Source: an uncultured Clostridia bacterium (lineage in GTDB: Bacteria; Bacillota; Clostridia; TANB77; CAG-508). Taken from it: a DNA stretch of 6,684 nt. The notes under the pieces are model-generated. The model was given only the letters and a program-made list of their open reading frames with translations. It ran no database searches and was not told the DNA's origin. How positions within the stretch are numbered: the first letter of the stretch is position 1; each line of letters begins with the position of its first letter. The stretch lies in the NCBI GenBank assembly GCA_944388645.1, contig CALXJO010000055.1, positions 1 through 6,684 on the forward strand, in the 5' to 3' direction. Made by a program: the position numbers and the translations under genes. Shown one piece after another: positions 1-6,572 of this stretch.

Positions 1-1274
1 GATGTTGATATTTTTTTATCAAAGTCTGGTATTTGTCCAATGTTTGCAAACTCATCTAGTATAAAGTATAATGGAACTTTTAATCTTCCACCATTTTTAT
101 CAGCAATATCGTATAATTGTTGTATTAATTGTGAGAAGAATATTGTAAGTAAGAAGTTATATGCTGTATGTGTATCTGAAGATATAACGTATAATGCTGT
201 TTTTCTGTTTGCTATTTCTTCAAAATTTATTGTATTTGTTGATGTTACATTTGCAATTTCTACTGAGTCGAATTTTGAAAGTTTTGATTGTAATGTACTT
301 AAGATTGAGCTATATGTTTTATCTGATGCAAGCTCAATTGATTTATAGTTTGTTACAGCTTGGTTATCAGGTGGTAATTCTGATATTAAATCGCCTAATA
401 AGCTACTTCCGTTTTTATTGCTTGCAGCTCTTACAAGTTCTGCACAAGATGCTAGGTTCTTTTCTTCATCTTTTGCTACAGTTAATAAATAGTAAATTAA
501 TGCTTTTAGTAAAGTCTCTGCGTTGTCATCCCAGAATGGATCTGAGCTATTTGATCCACCTTCTTGTCCTTTTACAATTGTATGTGCAATTATATCGACA
601 TCTATATTGTTTTGAATATGCATTAATGGATTATAACTATCACTATTTTCTGGGTTTACTAGGTTTAATACTTTTATATCATATCCATGACTTCTTAAAA
701 AACCTGCAGTTTTATCATATAGTTCTCCTTTTGGGTCTGTGAATACGTATGATCCTAAAAGTTGACAAGCATTTGGAATTGAGTATGATGCAGATTTACC
801 AGATCCTGAACCACCGACTACTAAAACGTTTACGTTTCCTGGCTTATCAACTGGTAAATAATTATCTTCTGCAAGAATTATACCTTTATTTCTACTTAAG
901 ATTTTATATTGTTCTCCACCTTCGCTCCAGTCACTTGAACCATTTTCAATATCTTTAAATTCATTCCTTGGTTTTGATCTGATGATTCCTATGCTTGAGA
1001 AAACTAAAAATATTATTGTAAGTCCAAGTGTACATTTACTAAATATAGGCATTACTCCATCTTGAGCTAACTTGGTAAATGAGGAAAAACTCATTATTTC
1101 GGAACCAAAGTTGCCAATAAATTCTGAAAAATAAAACCCATCGGCATGTGTGCTATTATTAATTGCAACAGCCATAGGCATGCATAATAGTATTTCTAAT
1201 ACTACCCATAGTACTAGAAATACTATTATGTACTTTTTATTATCTTTAAAAGCTTTTTTTATTTTATAATTCAT
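1..1274 (-). CDS. VirD4/TraG-family type IV coupling protein (conjugation ATPase), 3' end outside window
   Basis: The reading frame opens with ATG at 1274 and stays open for 424 codons to the left edge, so the C-terminus is missing. Residues about 15-38 and 77-98 are hydrophobic and look like two N-terminal membrane segments separated by a short outer loop. A Walker A motif, GGSGSGKS, lies at residues 154-161. The family-typical FTDPKGELY follows, then PFWDDNAETLLKAL, and a Walker B stretch LYFILDEFANIG with D407 and E408. This order is that of VirD4/TraG/PcfC coupling proteins, membrane hexameric ATPases that deliver relaxase-bound DNA to a type IV secretion channel. Members are usually around 600 aa, so about 70% is visible. 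The start is supported by AAAAGGTG about 8 bases upstream. It follows two unknown small genes and probably shares their promoter at 2098-2126. The family call is firm; membership of a conjugative element is inferred. Confidence 0.93.
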   Translation of the reverse strand, partial: MNYKIKKAFKDNKKYIIVFLVLWVVLEILLCMPMAVAINNSTHADGFYFSEFIGNFGSEIMSFSSFTKLAQDGVMPIFSKCTLGLTIIFLVFSSIGIIRSKPRNEFKDIENGSSDWSEGGEQYKILSRNKGIILAEDNYLPVDKPGNVNVLVVGGSGSGKSASYSIPNACQLLGSYVFTDPKGELYDKTAGFLRSHGYDIKVLNLVNPENSDSYNPLMHIQNNIDVDIIAHTIVKGQEGGSNSSDPFWDDNAETLLKALIYYLLTVAKDEEKNLASCAELVRAASNKNGSSLLGDLISELPPDNQAVTNYKSIELASDKTYSSILSTLQSKLSKFDSVEIANVTSTNTINFEEIANRKTALYVISSDTHTAYNFLLTIFFSQLIQQLYDIADKNGGRLKVPLYFILDEFANIGQIPDFDKKIST

Positions 1275-1305
1275 AAATAATTTCACCTTTTCTTGTGTTT
1301 TGCTC

Positions 1306-1500
1306 TTATTTATCTATTTCTTCTTCTCTATCTGGAACTAATTGAATAACCATAAAGTCATTTTCTAAAACCGCTTCCTTTGAATTTTGTGGTGGCATCT
1401 CTATTGTATTTTGTCTTTCATTTAAACAAATTTGCCCTCCAACAAATTTAAATTTTTTTCTTGAACCTCCATTTGTAGATTCTGTTCCTAAAACACTCAT
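1306..1500 (-). CDS. Small protein of unknown function, 64 aa, upstream of the coupling protein
   Basis: I do not recognise this protein. It is 64 aa, with a Gly/Ser/Lys-rich N-terminal part (NGGSRKKFKFVGG), one cysteine, a middle part with polar residues and prolines, and an acidic tail ending DREEEIDK. There is no signal peptide or membrane segment. It is probably real: the ATG at 1500 is preceded by a strong GGGAGG with 6 bases of spacing, it starts only 12 bases after the preceding gene stops, and the coupling protein starts 31 bases after its own stop. The three genes therefore look like one transcript. By position it could be a cytoplasmic accessory or adaptor of the transfer machinery, as small proteins often precede coupling-protein genes in Gram-positive elements, but nothing in the sequence proves this. 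Confidence 0.7.
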   Translation of the reverse strand: MSVLGTESTNGGSRKKFKFVGGQICLNERQNTIEMPPQNSKEAVLENDFMVIQLVPDREEEIDK

Positions 1501-1512
1501 TTACGTCCTCCC

Positions 1513-2037
1513 TTAATTTTTATCTTCTCTTATCTCGAATGCGAAATAAGATTTATATGGTTTTAATTTACATTTTCCTTTTACTTCATTGGTTTCCTTA
1601 TCATAATATAAAACTGGTTTTATTTCTTCTGTTGTGTCTGGATCTATTATTGTAATTGGTCTACGCATATCAGGTGTATATTGTATTTCTTTGTACTCTG
1701 TTTCTTTTTCATAGTATAAAGTATCAAATTTTATTGGTACTGGTCTTTTAGAAATTTTTACTTCATTTCTATTCAATATTCCCATGTTTACTACAACTCT
1801 ATCTTGACCAAATGATAGAATTACAAGCTGGTTTCCGTCATTTTTAGGAGCATCGACAAAAAAGGTTTTTCTTCTATTTTGACCTACTAACTCTTGCCTA
1901 CATTTTAATCTTTCTAGTGTAAACTTAGGCGAGTTTGCATCAATTAGTTCTTTTTCTGTCTCCTTAATTTGATATATTACTGTATTTACATTCTGCGGGT
2001 CAGTTATACTAAAATGCTTTCCTTGTACTGGCTCCAT
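1513..2037 (-). CDS. Protein of unknown function, 174 aa, first gene of the coupling-protein operon
   Basis: I do not recognise the family. The product is soluble-looking, charged and rich in Lys/Glu and beta-branched residues, with no signal peptide or membrane segment. The N-terminal third (to about residue 60) looks helical and charged. The rest alternates hydrophobic and charged residues, suggesting beta structure (for example LVILSFGQDRVVVNMG, then EIKPVLYYDKET near the C-terminus). An in-frame ATG at 2073 would add 12 residues, but it has only a weak ribosome site. The ATG at 2037 has AGAGGTG about 5 bases upstream and leaves a leader of roughly 50 bases from the predicted start of transcription, so I prefer it. 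It is the first gene after a perfect-consensus promoter and is followed closely by the 64-aa gene and the VirD4-like gene. A role in conjugation is inferred from context only. It does not obviously resemble PcfB, the protein often found beside Gram-positive coupling proteins. Confidence 0.75.
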   Translation of the reverse strand: MEPVQGKHFSITDPQNVNTVIYQIKETEKELIDANSPKFTLERLKCRQELVGQNRRKTFFVDAPKNDGNQLVILSFGQDRVVVNMGILNRNEVKISKRPVPIKFDTLYYEKETEYKEIQYTPDMRRPITIIDPDTTEEIKPVLYYDKETNEVKGKCKLKPYKSYFAFEIREDKN

Positions 2038-2097
2038 TTTTACACCTCTTTCTATATGAAATTCTATTTTCATATTTTATCTTCTGCATACTCTTTA

Positions 2098-2126
2098 ATT
2101 ATACAGTATTCTACAATATATGTCAA
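2098..2126 (-). promoter_or_regulatory. Perfect-consensus sigma-A promoter of the coupling-protein operon
   Basis: On the minus strand TTGACA (2121-2126) and TATAAT (2098-2103) are separated by exactly 17 bases. Both hexamers match the consensus at all six positions. Transcription should start near 2091 and gives a leader of about 54 bases to the ATG at 2037. It lies in the 125-base space after the dnaJ-like gene. No convincing terminator separates the two, so some read-through from the dnaJ-like gene is also possible. I see no clear operator palindrome overlapping it. Confidence 0.9.
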
Positions 2127-2162
2127 TAGTTTCGTCATTTATGTTAATAAATTATGCTACTT

Positions 2163-3077
2163 TTATCTATATTCTTTCCTAGGATTAAATTTAGAAATTT
2201 TGGAAAGTTTCTTATATAAATCAATTTCTTGGTTTGAAACTTTTTTGGAAATCATTATTTTAACAGATATTATAAGGTTACCTCTTCCACCTTTTGCATT
2301 TTTATAACCTTTATCAGGTATTTTTATTTCTTCTCCTGTTGTTGTTCCTTGTGGTATGTATACACCAATTGTTTCTCCTAAAAAGTCTATATTAATTTTT
2401 GTTCCTAGAACCGCTTCCCATGGAGTTACAGATATTTCGGTATAAACATCATCTCCAATTAATTTATATTTATCTTCTTTATTGATATTTACTCTAATTA
2501 ATAAATCTCCGTTTTTACCACCATTCTCGCCTGGTAAACCTTGTCCAATTAATCTAACTTTTTCTCCATCTCTAATTCCAGCAGGTATTGCAATTTCAAA
2601 TGTTTTCATTTTTCCATTTACTGTTCTTAAAGAAACATCTTTTTTTGATCCAAAAAAAGCATCTTGAAGTGAAATTGGAATTTCTGTTTCCACATTTTCT
2701 CCCTGTTTTGGAATTTTTGCATTTTCTTTTTTTCTAGGTTTACTTGGATGTACTTCTTCTTGGCTACCAAATAATATTTTAAATATTTCCCCTTTTGCCG
2801 AAGTCTCTTCTTTTTTGCTTTGCTCTTTCATAGCTTTTGCTTTTCTTTTTCCAATACGAGAATTCCACATTCTATCATACTTTTTTCTTGTAACTGGATT
2901 AGACAATATATTATATGCTTCGTTTATATCTTTAATTCTATCTTCTGCCCTAGCATCTCCCACATTTACGTCTGGATGGTATTTTTTTGCTTGTTCTCTA
3001 TATGCTGTTTTTATCTCATCCATTTCTACTTTATTGGTATCTAGGCCTAACATCTTATAATAGTCTTTAAAAATCAT
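2163..3077 (-). CDS. DnaJ/CbpA-like J-domain co-chaperone without zinc finger
   Basis: This 304-aa protein begins with a J domain (residues about 4-70) carrying the invariant HPD at 34-36, the tripeptide that stimulates the ATPase of DnaK/Hsp70. A Lys/Glu-rich linker (about 71-128) replaces the usual Gly/Phe region. Two DnaJ C-terminal substrate-binding beta domains follow, at about 131-199 and 203-277, with typical AIPAGIRDGEKVRLIGQG and YIPQGTTTGEEIKI segments. The whole protein has no cysteine, so the CxxCxGxG zinc-binding repeats of classical DnaJ are absent. This makes it a type II, CbpA-like cytoplasmic co-chaperone, shorter than full DnaJ (about 375 aa). The ATG at 3077 has GGGAGG 7 bases upstream. 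It is not beside grpE or dnaK here and has no CIRCE element, so it is probably a secondary J protein with its own promoter rather than the main heat-shock dnaJ. Confidence 0.92.
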   Translation of the reverse strand: MIFKDYYKMLGLDTNKVEMDEIKTAYREQAKKYHPDVNVGDARAEDRIKDINEAYNILSNPVTRKKYDRMWNSRIGKRKAKAMKEQSKKEETSAKGEIFKILFGSQEEVHPSKPRKKENAKIPKQGENVETEIPISLQDAFFGSKKDVSLRTVNGKMKTFEIAIPAGIRDGEKVRLIGQGLPGENGGKNGDLLIRVNINKEDKYKLIGDDVYTEISVTPWEAVLGTKINIDFLGETIGVYIPQGTTTGEEIKIPDKGYKNAKGGRGNLIISVKIMISKKVSNQEIDLYKKLSKISKFNPRKEYR

Positions 3078-3104
3078 TTAACATCCTCCCATCACGGTGG
3101 CTCA

Positions 3105-3133
3105 ATTATACCATATATTTTTAGCCTTTGGAA
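3105..3133 (-). promoter_or_regulatory. Probable extended -10 promoter of the dnaJ-like gene
   Basis: On the minus strand TATAAT (3105-3110) is preceded by TG plus one base, giving an extended -10. At 17 bases spacing the -35 position (3128-3133) reads TTCCAA, a poor match, as is usual when the -10 is extended. Predicted transcription starts near 3098, leaving a leader of about 20 bases that contains the GGGAGG site. It lies in the 76-base gap after yqeK, so the dnaJ-like gene can be expressed apart from the cell-wall operon. Confidence 0.7.
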
Positions 3134-3153
3134 TATCTAAATAGAAAAATTAA

Positions 3154-3732
3154 TTATTTTTTCATTCTTTCAATCATGAGTTTGTTTCTTGTTTGTATAC
3201 TTTCTTCATTTATAAGCTTGTCCTTTTGAATAAGGCTTGTAATATTGGAATTTATTATAAATATTACTGCTCCATCTAGGTCTTTTTTTGCAAGCTCTCG
3301 TTCTGACTCTATATCATATGTAGCAGATTTTCTATTTAATTCTATTTTATCTGCAACAAAGACTATTTTATCTAAGGTAGTCATATTTGGATTTGTTGTT
3401 GTATGGTATTCTATGGCTTCTTGTATTTCTTTGCTTACACCATATTTTTTCTTTGCAATATCTGCACCAACTTTTCCATGCAAAATTTTAGTGTTTATTC
3501 TTTCTACTTCTGAAATCTTAATATTATTATCATCTACATATTTAAGAAGTTCTTCTGGAGTCATCTCTTTTGCATTATCATGAAGAAGGCCTGCAAGTTC
3601 AGCCTTCTTTTCATCTACATTATATATTTTGGCAAGTTCCACTGCCATTTCCATAACTCCTAAAGAATGAATATATCTTCTCTCTGATAAAGTGTTTTTT
3701 AAATCTTCTTTTATTTTATCTATTAACTCCAT
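3154..3732 (-). CDS. yqeK: HD-domain bis(5'-nucleosyl)-tetraphosphatase (symmetrical) YqeK
   Basis: The 192-aa product has the full metal-binding pattern of YqeK: H22 (in RYIHSLGV), H51-D52 (in LLHDNAKE), H85 (in LHGKVGA), H110 (in YHTTT) and D128 (in LDKIVFVADKIELNR). YqeK proteins are cytoplasmic iron-dependent hydrolases that split Ap4A into two ADP. Length matches the family, which is about 185-200 aa. ATG at 3732 follows AAAGGAG at 5 bases. The TAA of ddl lies between this site and the start codon, only 2 bases from the ATG, so translation is probably coupled to ddl. In many Firmicutes yqeK sits between nadD and rsfS. Here it follows ddl instead, which is an unusual neighbourhood. The HDNAKE tetrad has Asn where aromatic or aliphatic residues are more usual, a minor variation. 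The family call is strong. Confidence 0.93.
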   Translation of the reverse strand: MELIDKIKEDLKNTLSERRYIHSLGVMEMAVELAKIYNVDEKKAELAGLLHDNAKEMTPEELLKYVDDNNIKISEVERINTKILHGKVGADIAKKKYGVSKEIQEAIEYHTTTNPNMTTLDKIVFVADKIELNRKSATYDIESERELAKKDLDGAVIFIINSNITSLIQKDKLINEESIQTRNKLMIERMKK

Positions 3733-3734
3733 AC

Positions 3735-4796
3735 TTACTCCTTTAAAGCTAATTCTATTAATCTATCTAGTAGCTCCGCATATTTTACATTACAATGTTC
3801 CCACAATTTTGGATACATACTTATGGTGGTAAAACCGGGCATTGTGTTTATTTCATTTAAATACACTTCATTTGTTTTTCTATCTACGAAGAAGTCAACT
3901 CTTGCAAGTGATGTCCCTCTTACTGCTTTAAATGCCTTTACAGCAGTTTTTCTTATTTCTTCTTCTGTTTGTTTGTCAATATCTGCTGGTATTAGTGTTT
4001 TTGATTCTGCATTTTTATATTTTGAATCATAATCATAAAATTCATCTGCAGATAGAATCTGTCCAACACATGATGCCTCTGGATTATCTGTTCCTAAAAC
4101 TGCACATTCTACTTCTTTACCGTCTATTCCTTCTTCTATTAGTATTTCTTTATCATATTTTGATGCAATCTCTATTGCTTTTATTAATTCTTTTTTGTTT
4201 TCTGCTTTATTAACTCCTACGGATGAGCCTGAATTTGAAGGTTTAACAAATACTGGGTAGCCTAGTTTTTCTTCAACCATTTTACAAATTTCATCTGTTT
4301 TCATGTTTGCATAATTTAGTTCTTCATCTATATATATGTAGTCTTTGTTTGATGAGTTTAAAACTATGTATTTTGTCTGTTTGATATTTGCCTTTTCAAA
4401 TACCATTTTTGCATAAACTTTATCCATACAAATACTTGAAGCAAGCACTTTGCATCCTACATATGGAATTTTTAGTAATTCTAAAAGTCCTTGTATTGTT
4501 CCGTCTTCACCATATAGCCCATGTAAAACTGGAAATATAATATCTTGTTCTTTTAAGACTTCCATCTCATTAGGAATTTTTTCTATTTCTTTTGGTTCTT
4601 CTCCTATATTAAATATTTCTACCTTATCTATATCTTTTGTATAATGATACCAAACTCCATCTTTTGATATATAGATTGGATAAATCTCATATTTCTCTTT
4701 GTTTAAATTTTTTATAACAGAACTTCCTGAAACAATTGACACATCATGTTCTGTTGATTGTCCACCAAATATGACACCTAACTTTATTTTGTTCAT
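3735..4796 (-). CDS. ddl: D-alanine--D-alanine ligase
   Basis: The 353-aa cytoplasmic ATP-grasp enzyme joins two D-alanines for the peptidoglycan stem peptide. In order it shows the N-terminal GGQSTEHDVSIVSG (11-24, with the substrate-contacting Glu16), HGLYGEDGTIQG (92-103), the nucleotide-binding KPSNSGSSVGV (185-195), the omega loop EFYDYDSKY (252-260), and the magnesium-binding RVDFF and NEINTMPGF (299-322). The Tyr in the omega loop is that of true D-Ala-D-Ala ligases, not of VanA-type D-Ala-D-Lac ligases, so the wall should be of the vancomycin-sensitive type. Two ATGs lie 6 bases apart. The first (4802) touches the AAGGAGG site with no spacer, while the second (4796) has 6 bases, so I chose 4796. 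It lies directly after murF, whose product uses the dipeptide. Confidence 0.96.
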   Translation of the reverse strand: MNKIKLGVIFGGQSTEHDVSIVSGSSVIKNLNKEKYEIYPIYISKDGVWYHYTKDIDKVEIFNIGEEPKEIEKIPNEMEVLKEQDIIFPVLHGLYGEDGTIQGLLELLKIPYVGCKVLASSICMDKVYAKMVFEKANIKQTKYIVLNSSNKDYIYIDEELNYANMKTDEICKMVEEKLGYPVFVKPSNSGSSVGVNKAENKKELIKAIEIASKYDKEILIEEGIDGKEVECAVLGTDNPEASCVGQILSADEFYDYDSKYKNAESKTLIPADIDKQTEEEIRKTAVKAFKAVRGTSLARVDFFVDRKTNEVYLNEINTMPGFTTISMYPKLWEHCNVKYAELLDRLIELALKE

Positions 4797-4802
4797 ATGC
4801 AT

Positions 4803-4809
4803 CCTCCTT
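4803..4809 (-). promoter_or_regulatory. ddl ribosome binding site overlapping the murF stop codon
   Basis: AAGGAGG on the minus strand overlaps the last two bases of the murF TAA. It sets the ddl start at 4796 (6 bases away) rather than the ATG at 4802, which abuts it. Ribosomes ending murF would sit on this site, so the two proteins are probably made in coupled amounts. Confidence 0.85.
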
Positions 4810-6187
4810 ATAATAAAGCACTTACAATCTCCTTAAAGTTCATTGAATTTGATGCTTTTATTAAAGCTACATCGTCAACAGCTAGAATCTTTTTTACTTT
4901 TTCAATTGCGTCTTTATTATTATCAAAGCTGTATACATGCTCTACTCCATTTTCCTTAGCTGTTTCTGCAATTTTTGTGGCTTCTTTTCCAACTGTTATT
5001 AATATATTTATATTATTTTGCGCAACAACTTTACCTACATCTTCATGTAGTTTCTCTGAGAACTCTCCAAGCTCTAGCATATCTCCTAAAACCGCAATTT
5101 TTCTTTTACCTTCTATATTTCTTAGAAATTCAATTGCAGATTTCATAGAATCATAGTTTGCATTATAGCAATCATTTATAATAGTGTAGCCTTGCTCAGT
5201 TTTTTCTACATCTAATCTCATTTTAGAAAGTTCAAACTTTTCTATTCCTTGTTTTATTTTTTGAATCGGAATATCTAATAACTCTCCAACACTTATTCCG
5301 GCTAAGCTGTTATATACAAAAGCTTCTCCTCCAACAGGCACAGAGATTTTCTCTATCTCTTTACCATCTTTTATTAATTTGTAACTACTTCCGTTTTCAG
5401 TATATTCTATGTCTTTTGCTACATATTTGCTATAATTCTCTATGCCAAATGTTACAACATTATATTCTTTATTCTCTGTTTGCCACTTGTTTAATAAATC
5501 ATTATCATTATTAATTACTAAATGACCATCTTTTGATAGTCCTTCTAATATTTCTAGCTTTGCTTTTAATATATTTTCTCTAGAACCTAAGTTCCCAATA
5601 TGAGCAGTGCCAACATTTGTTATTACTGCAATTGTTGGTTTTGCTATGTTTGTTAATTTACTTATTTCTCCAAAATGGTTCATACCCATTTCCACTACTA
5701 GAGCCTCATGGTCTTTAAGCCCTAAGATTGTCATAGGTAATCCAATATGGTTATTCATGTTACCTTGAGTTTTTAGAGTTTTATATTTTTGTGCTACAAC
5801 ACTATAAATTATATCTTTTGTACTAGTCTTTCCAACACTTCCAGTTACTGCAATTACTGGTATGTTATATTGCTCTCTTTTATATTGTGCAAGCTTTCCA
5901 ATTGCATCTATCGTATCATCAACTTGTATTAAAAACTTACCTTCAATATGTTTTAAATCAAGTCCATCTACTTTATTTATAATTGCACCTTCCGCACCAT
6001 TTTCAAACGCTTCTTGGAAAAACTTACTTCCATCAAACTTTTCTCCCTTAATCCCTATGTATACATCATCTTTTACTATCTCTTTAGTATTTTTGCAAAA
6101 ATTTTCACATACTGTTTCTGTATCTCCATATACCAGCGTTCCGCCCGTAACATCTAATATGCTTTCAACTGTAAATTTAAAATTCAC
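4808..6187 (-). CDS. murF: UDP-N-acetylmuramoyl-tripeptide--D-alanyl-D-alanine ligase
   Basis: MurF adds the D-Ala-D-Ala dipeptide to the UDP-MurNAc tripeptide, the last cytoplasmic step of peptidoglycan precursor synthesis. The 459-aa product has an N-terminal substrate domain (about 1-105) and a central ATPase domain with the P-loop TGSVGKTS (115-122), then GNMNNHIGLP, VVEMGMNHFGEI and NVGTAHIGNLGS. Its C-terminal domain contains DCYNANYDSM (339-348) and LGDMLELGE (367-375). All are MurF signatures and the length is normal. I place the start at a GTG (6187), 8 bases after GGGAGG. An in-frame ATG at 6271 would add 28 residues, but those codons run through a palindromic repeat and the promoter, and it has no ribosome site. 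Near the C-terminus KASNSM replaces the more usual KGSRxM, a mild variation. It is the first gene of the murF-ddl-yqeK operon. Confidence 0.96.
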   Translation of the reverse strand: MNFKFTVESILDVTGGTLVYGDTETVCENFCKNTKEIVKDDVYIGIKGEKFDGSKFFQEAFENGAEGAIINKVDGLDLKHIEGKFLIQVDDTIDAIGKLAQYKREQYNIPVIAVTGSVGKTSTKDIIYSVVAQKYKTLKTQGNMNNHIGLPMTILGLKDHEALVVEMGMNHFGEISKLTNIAKPTIAVITNVGTAHIGNLGSRENILKAKLEILEGLSKDGHLVINNDNDLLNKWQTENKEYNVVTFGIENYSKYVAKDIEYTENGSSYKLIKDGKEIEKISVPVGGEAFVYNSLAGISVGELLDIPIQKIKQGIEKFELSKMRLDVEKTEQGYTIINDCYNANYDSMKSAIEFLRNIEGKRKIAVLGDMLELGEFSEKLHEDVGKVVAQNNINILITVGKEATKIAETAKENGVEHVYSFDNNKDAIEKVKKILAVDDVALIKASNSMNFKEIVSALL

Positions 6188-6215
6188 TATTTTTGCCTCC
6201 CAATATTTTTTTATT

Positions 6216-6244
6216 ATTATATGCCACACTTTCAATTTTTGCAA
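6216..6244 (-). promoter_or_regulatory. Probable sigma-A promoter of the murF-ddl-yqeK operon
   Basis: TATAAT (6216-6221, perfect) lies 17 bases downstream of TTGCAA (6239-6244, four of six consensus positions) on the minus strand. Predicted transcription starts near 6209, with a leader of about 22 bases to the GTG start. The outer end of the -35 is only 3 bases from the palindrome at 6248-6278, so that repeat sits directly against the promoter. Confidence 0.7.
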
Positions 6245-6247
6245 TAT

Positions 6248-6278
6248 CCTGTTTTTGGGGACACGTTCCAAAAACAGG
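6248..6278. repeat. 31-bp palindromic repeat, copy 1 (REP-like)
   Basis: The arms CCTGTTTTTGG (6248-6258) and CCAAAAACAGG (6268-6278) are perfect reverse complements, 11 bp each, around the 9-base loop GGACACGTT. The whole unit is the exact reverse complement of the copy at 6573-6603. It lies between the SASP terminator and the murF promoter. The core GGGGACACGTTCC resembles repeat motifs I recall beside REP-associated IS200-like transposases in other bacteria. That link is from memory and no transposase is in the window. There is no T-run next to it, so it is not a standard terminator. Confidence 0.9.
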
Positions 6279-6289
6279 CAGTTAACTTT

Positions 6290-6320
6290 AAATAAAAATA
6301 TCTCTAAATCTTAGAGATAT
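6290..6320 (-). terminator. Probable intrinsic terminator after the SASP gene
   Basis: Read on the minus strand, a perfect 10-bp stem (ATATCTCTAA paired with TTAGAGATAT, arms 6311-6320 and 6298-6307) with a 3-base loop is followed by TTTTATT. It lies 23 bases after the SASP stop codon. The stem is AT-rich, so termination may be partial. A further copy of the first arm at 6327-6336 can pair with the same partner, giving an alternative longer-looped hairpin. Confidence 0.7.
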
Positions 6321-6343
6321 CTAAAATTTAGAGATACTTAAAA

Positions 6344-6511
6344 CTATTTTGTATTTCTGTTTGCTATTTCTATTGCTTTTGAAACCATGTTACCACATGT
6401 TTTTGAAGATACGTTTTCCCATCCTCCATCTTTTTTTACCTGTTCATAAACTCCTAATTCTCTTGCTATTTCTTCTTTTAAATTTTCTGACATTATGCTT
6501 CTTTTAGTCAT
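6344..6511 (-). CDS. Small acid-soluble spore protein, alpha/beta-type family
   Basis: The 55-aa product contains LKEEIARELGVYEQV (11-25), which matches the family's N-terminal helix with the E-I-A site cut by the germination protease GPR. It also contains GGWENVSSKTCGNMVSKAIEIA (29-50), which matches the conserved DNA-binding helix region of the variant SASPs that carry a Trp and a CGN motif. SASPs coat and protect spore DNA in the forespore and are degraded on germination. The length is slightly short compared with the usual 60-75 aa, mainly because the Gly-Gly stretch before NMV is missing. ATG at 6511 follows a strong AGGAGGT (6520-6526); an internal ATG at residue 7 is less well placed. 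I find no convincing forespore (sigma-G) promoter in the 60 bases between the start and the upstream palindrome. It is expressed separately from murF and has its own terminator. Confidence 0.85.
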   Translation of the reverse strand: MTKRSIMSENLKEEIARELGVYEQVKKDGGWENVSSKTCGNMVSKAIEIANRNTK

Positions 6512-6572
6512 ATTAGGTTACCTCCTAATTGATTAATATAAAATTATTTCAATTAACAGCTTCCTTTTTTAT

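Noticed and set aside
194..958. Plus-strand open frames of 182 and 69 codons
   Set aside because: They are leucine- and tyrosine-rich shadows antisense to the VirD4-like gene, which has clear Walker motifs. The other plus-strand frames opposite genes are rejected for the same reason.
3078..3153. CIRCE/HrcA operator upstream of the dnaJ-like gene
   Set aside because: No TTAGCACTC/GAGTGCTAA inverted repeat is present; the short CCATC/GGTGG match is imperfect.
3144..3160. AT-only inverted repeat overlapping the yqeK stop as a terminator
   Set aside because: Six A-T pairs with no G-C pair are too weak, and similar repeats arise by chance in DNA of this composition.
6188..6271. 28-residue N-terminal extension of murF from an ATG at 6271
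   Set aside because: It starts inside the palindrome, has no ribosome binding site and runs through the promoter, whereas the GTG at 6187 has GGGAGG at good spacing and matches the normal MurF N-terminus.
6531..6572. Sigma-G promoter for the SASP gene
   Set aside because: A -10-like AATTTTA can be found, but no matching -35 (GHATR) lies at the right distance, so it is not annotated.
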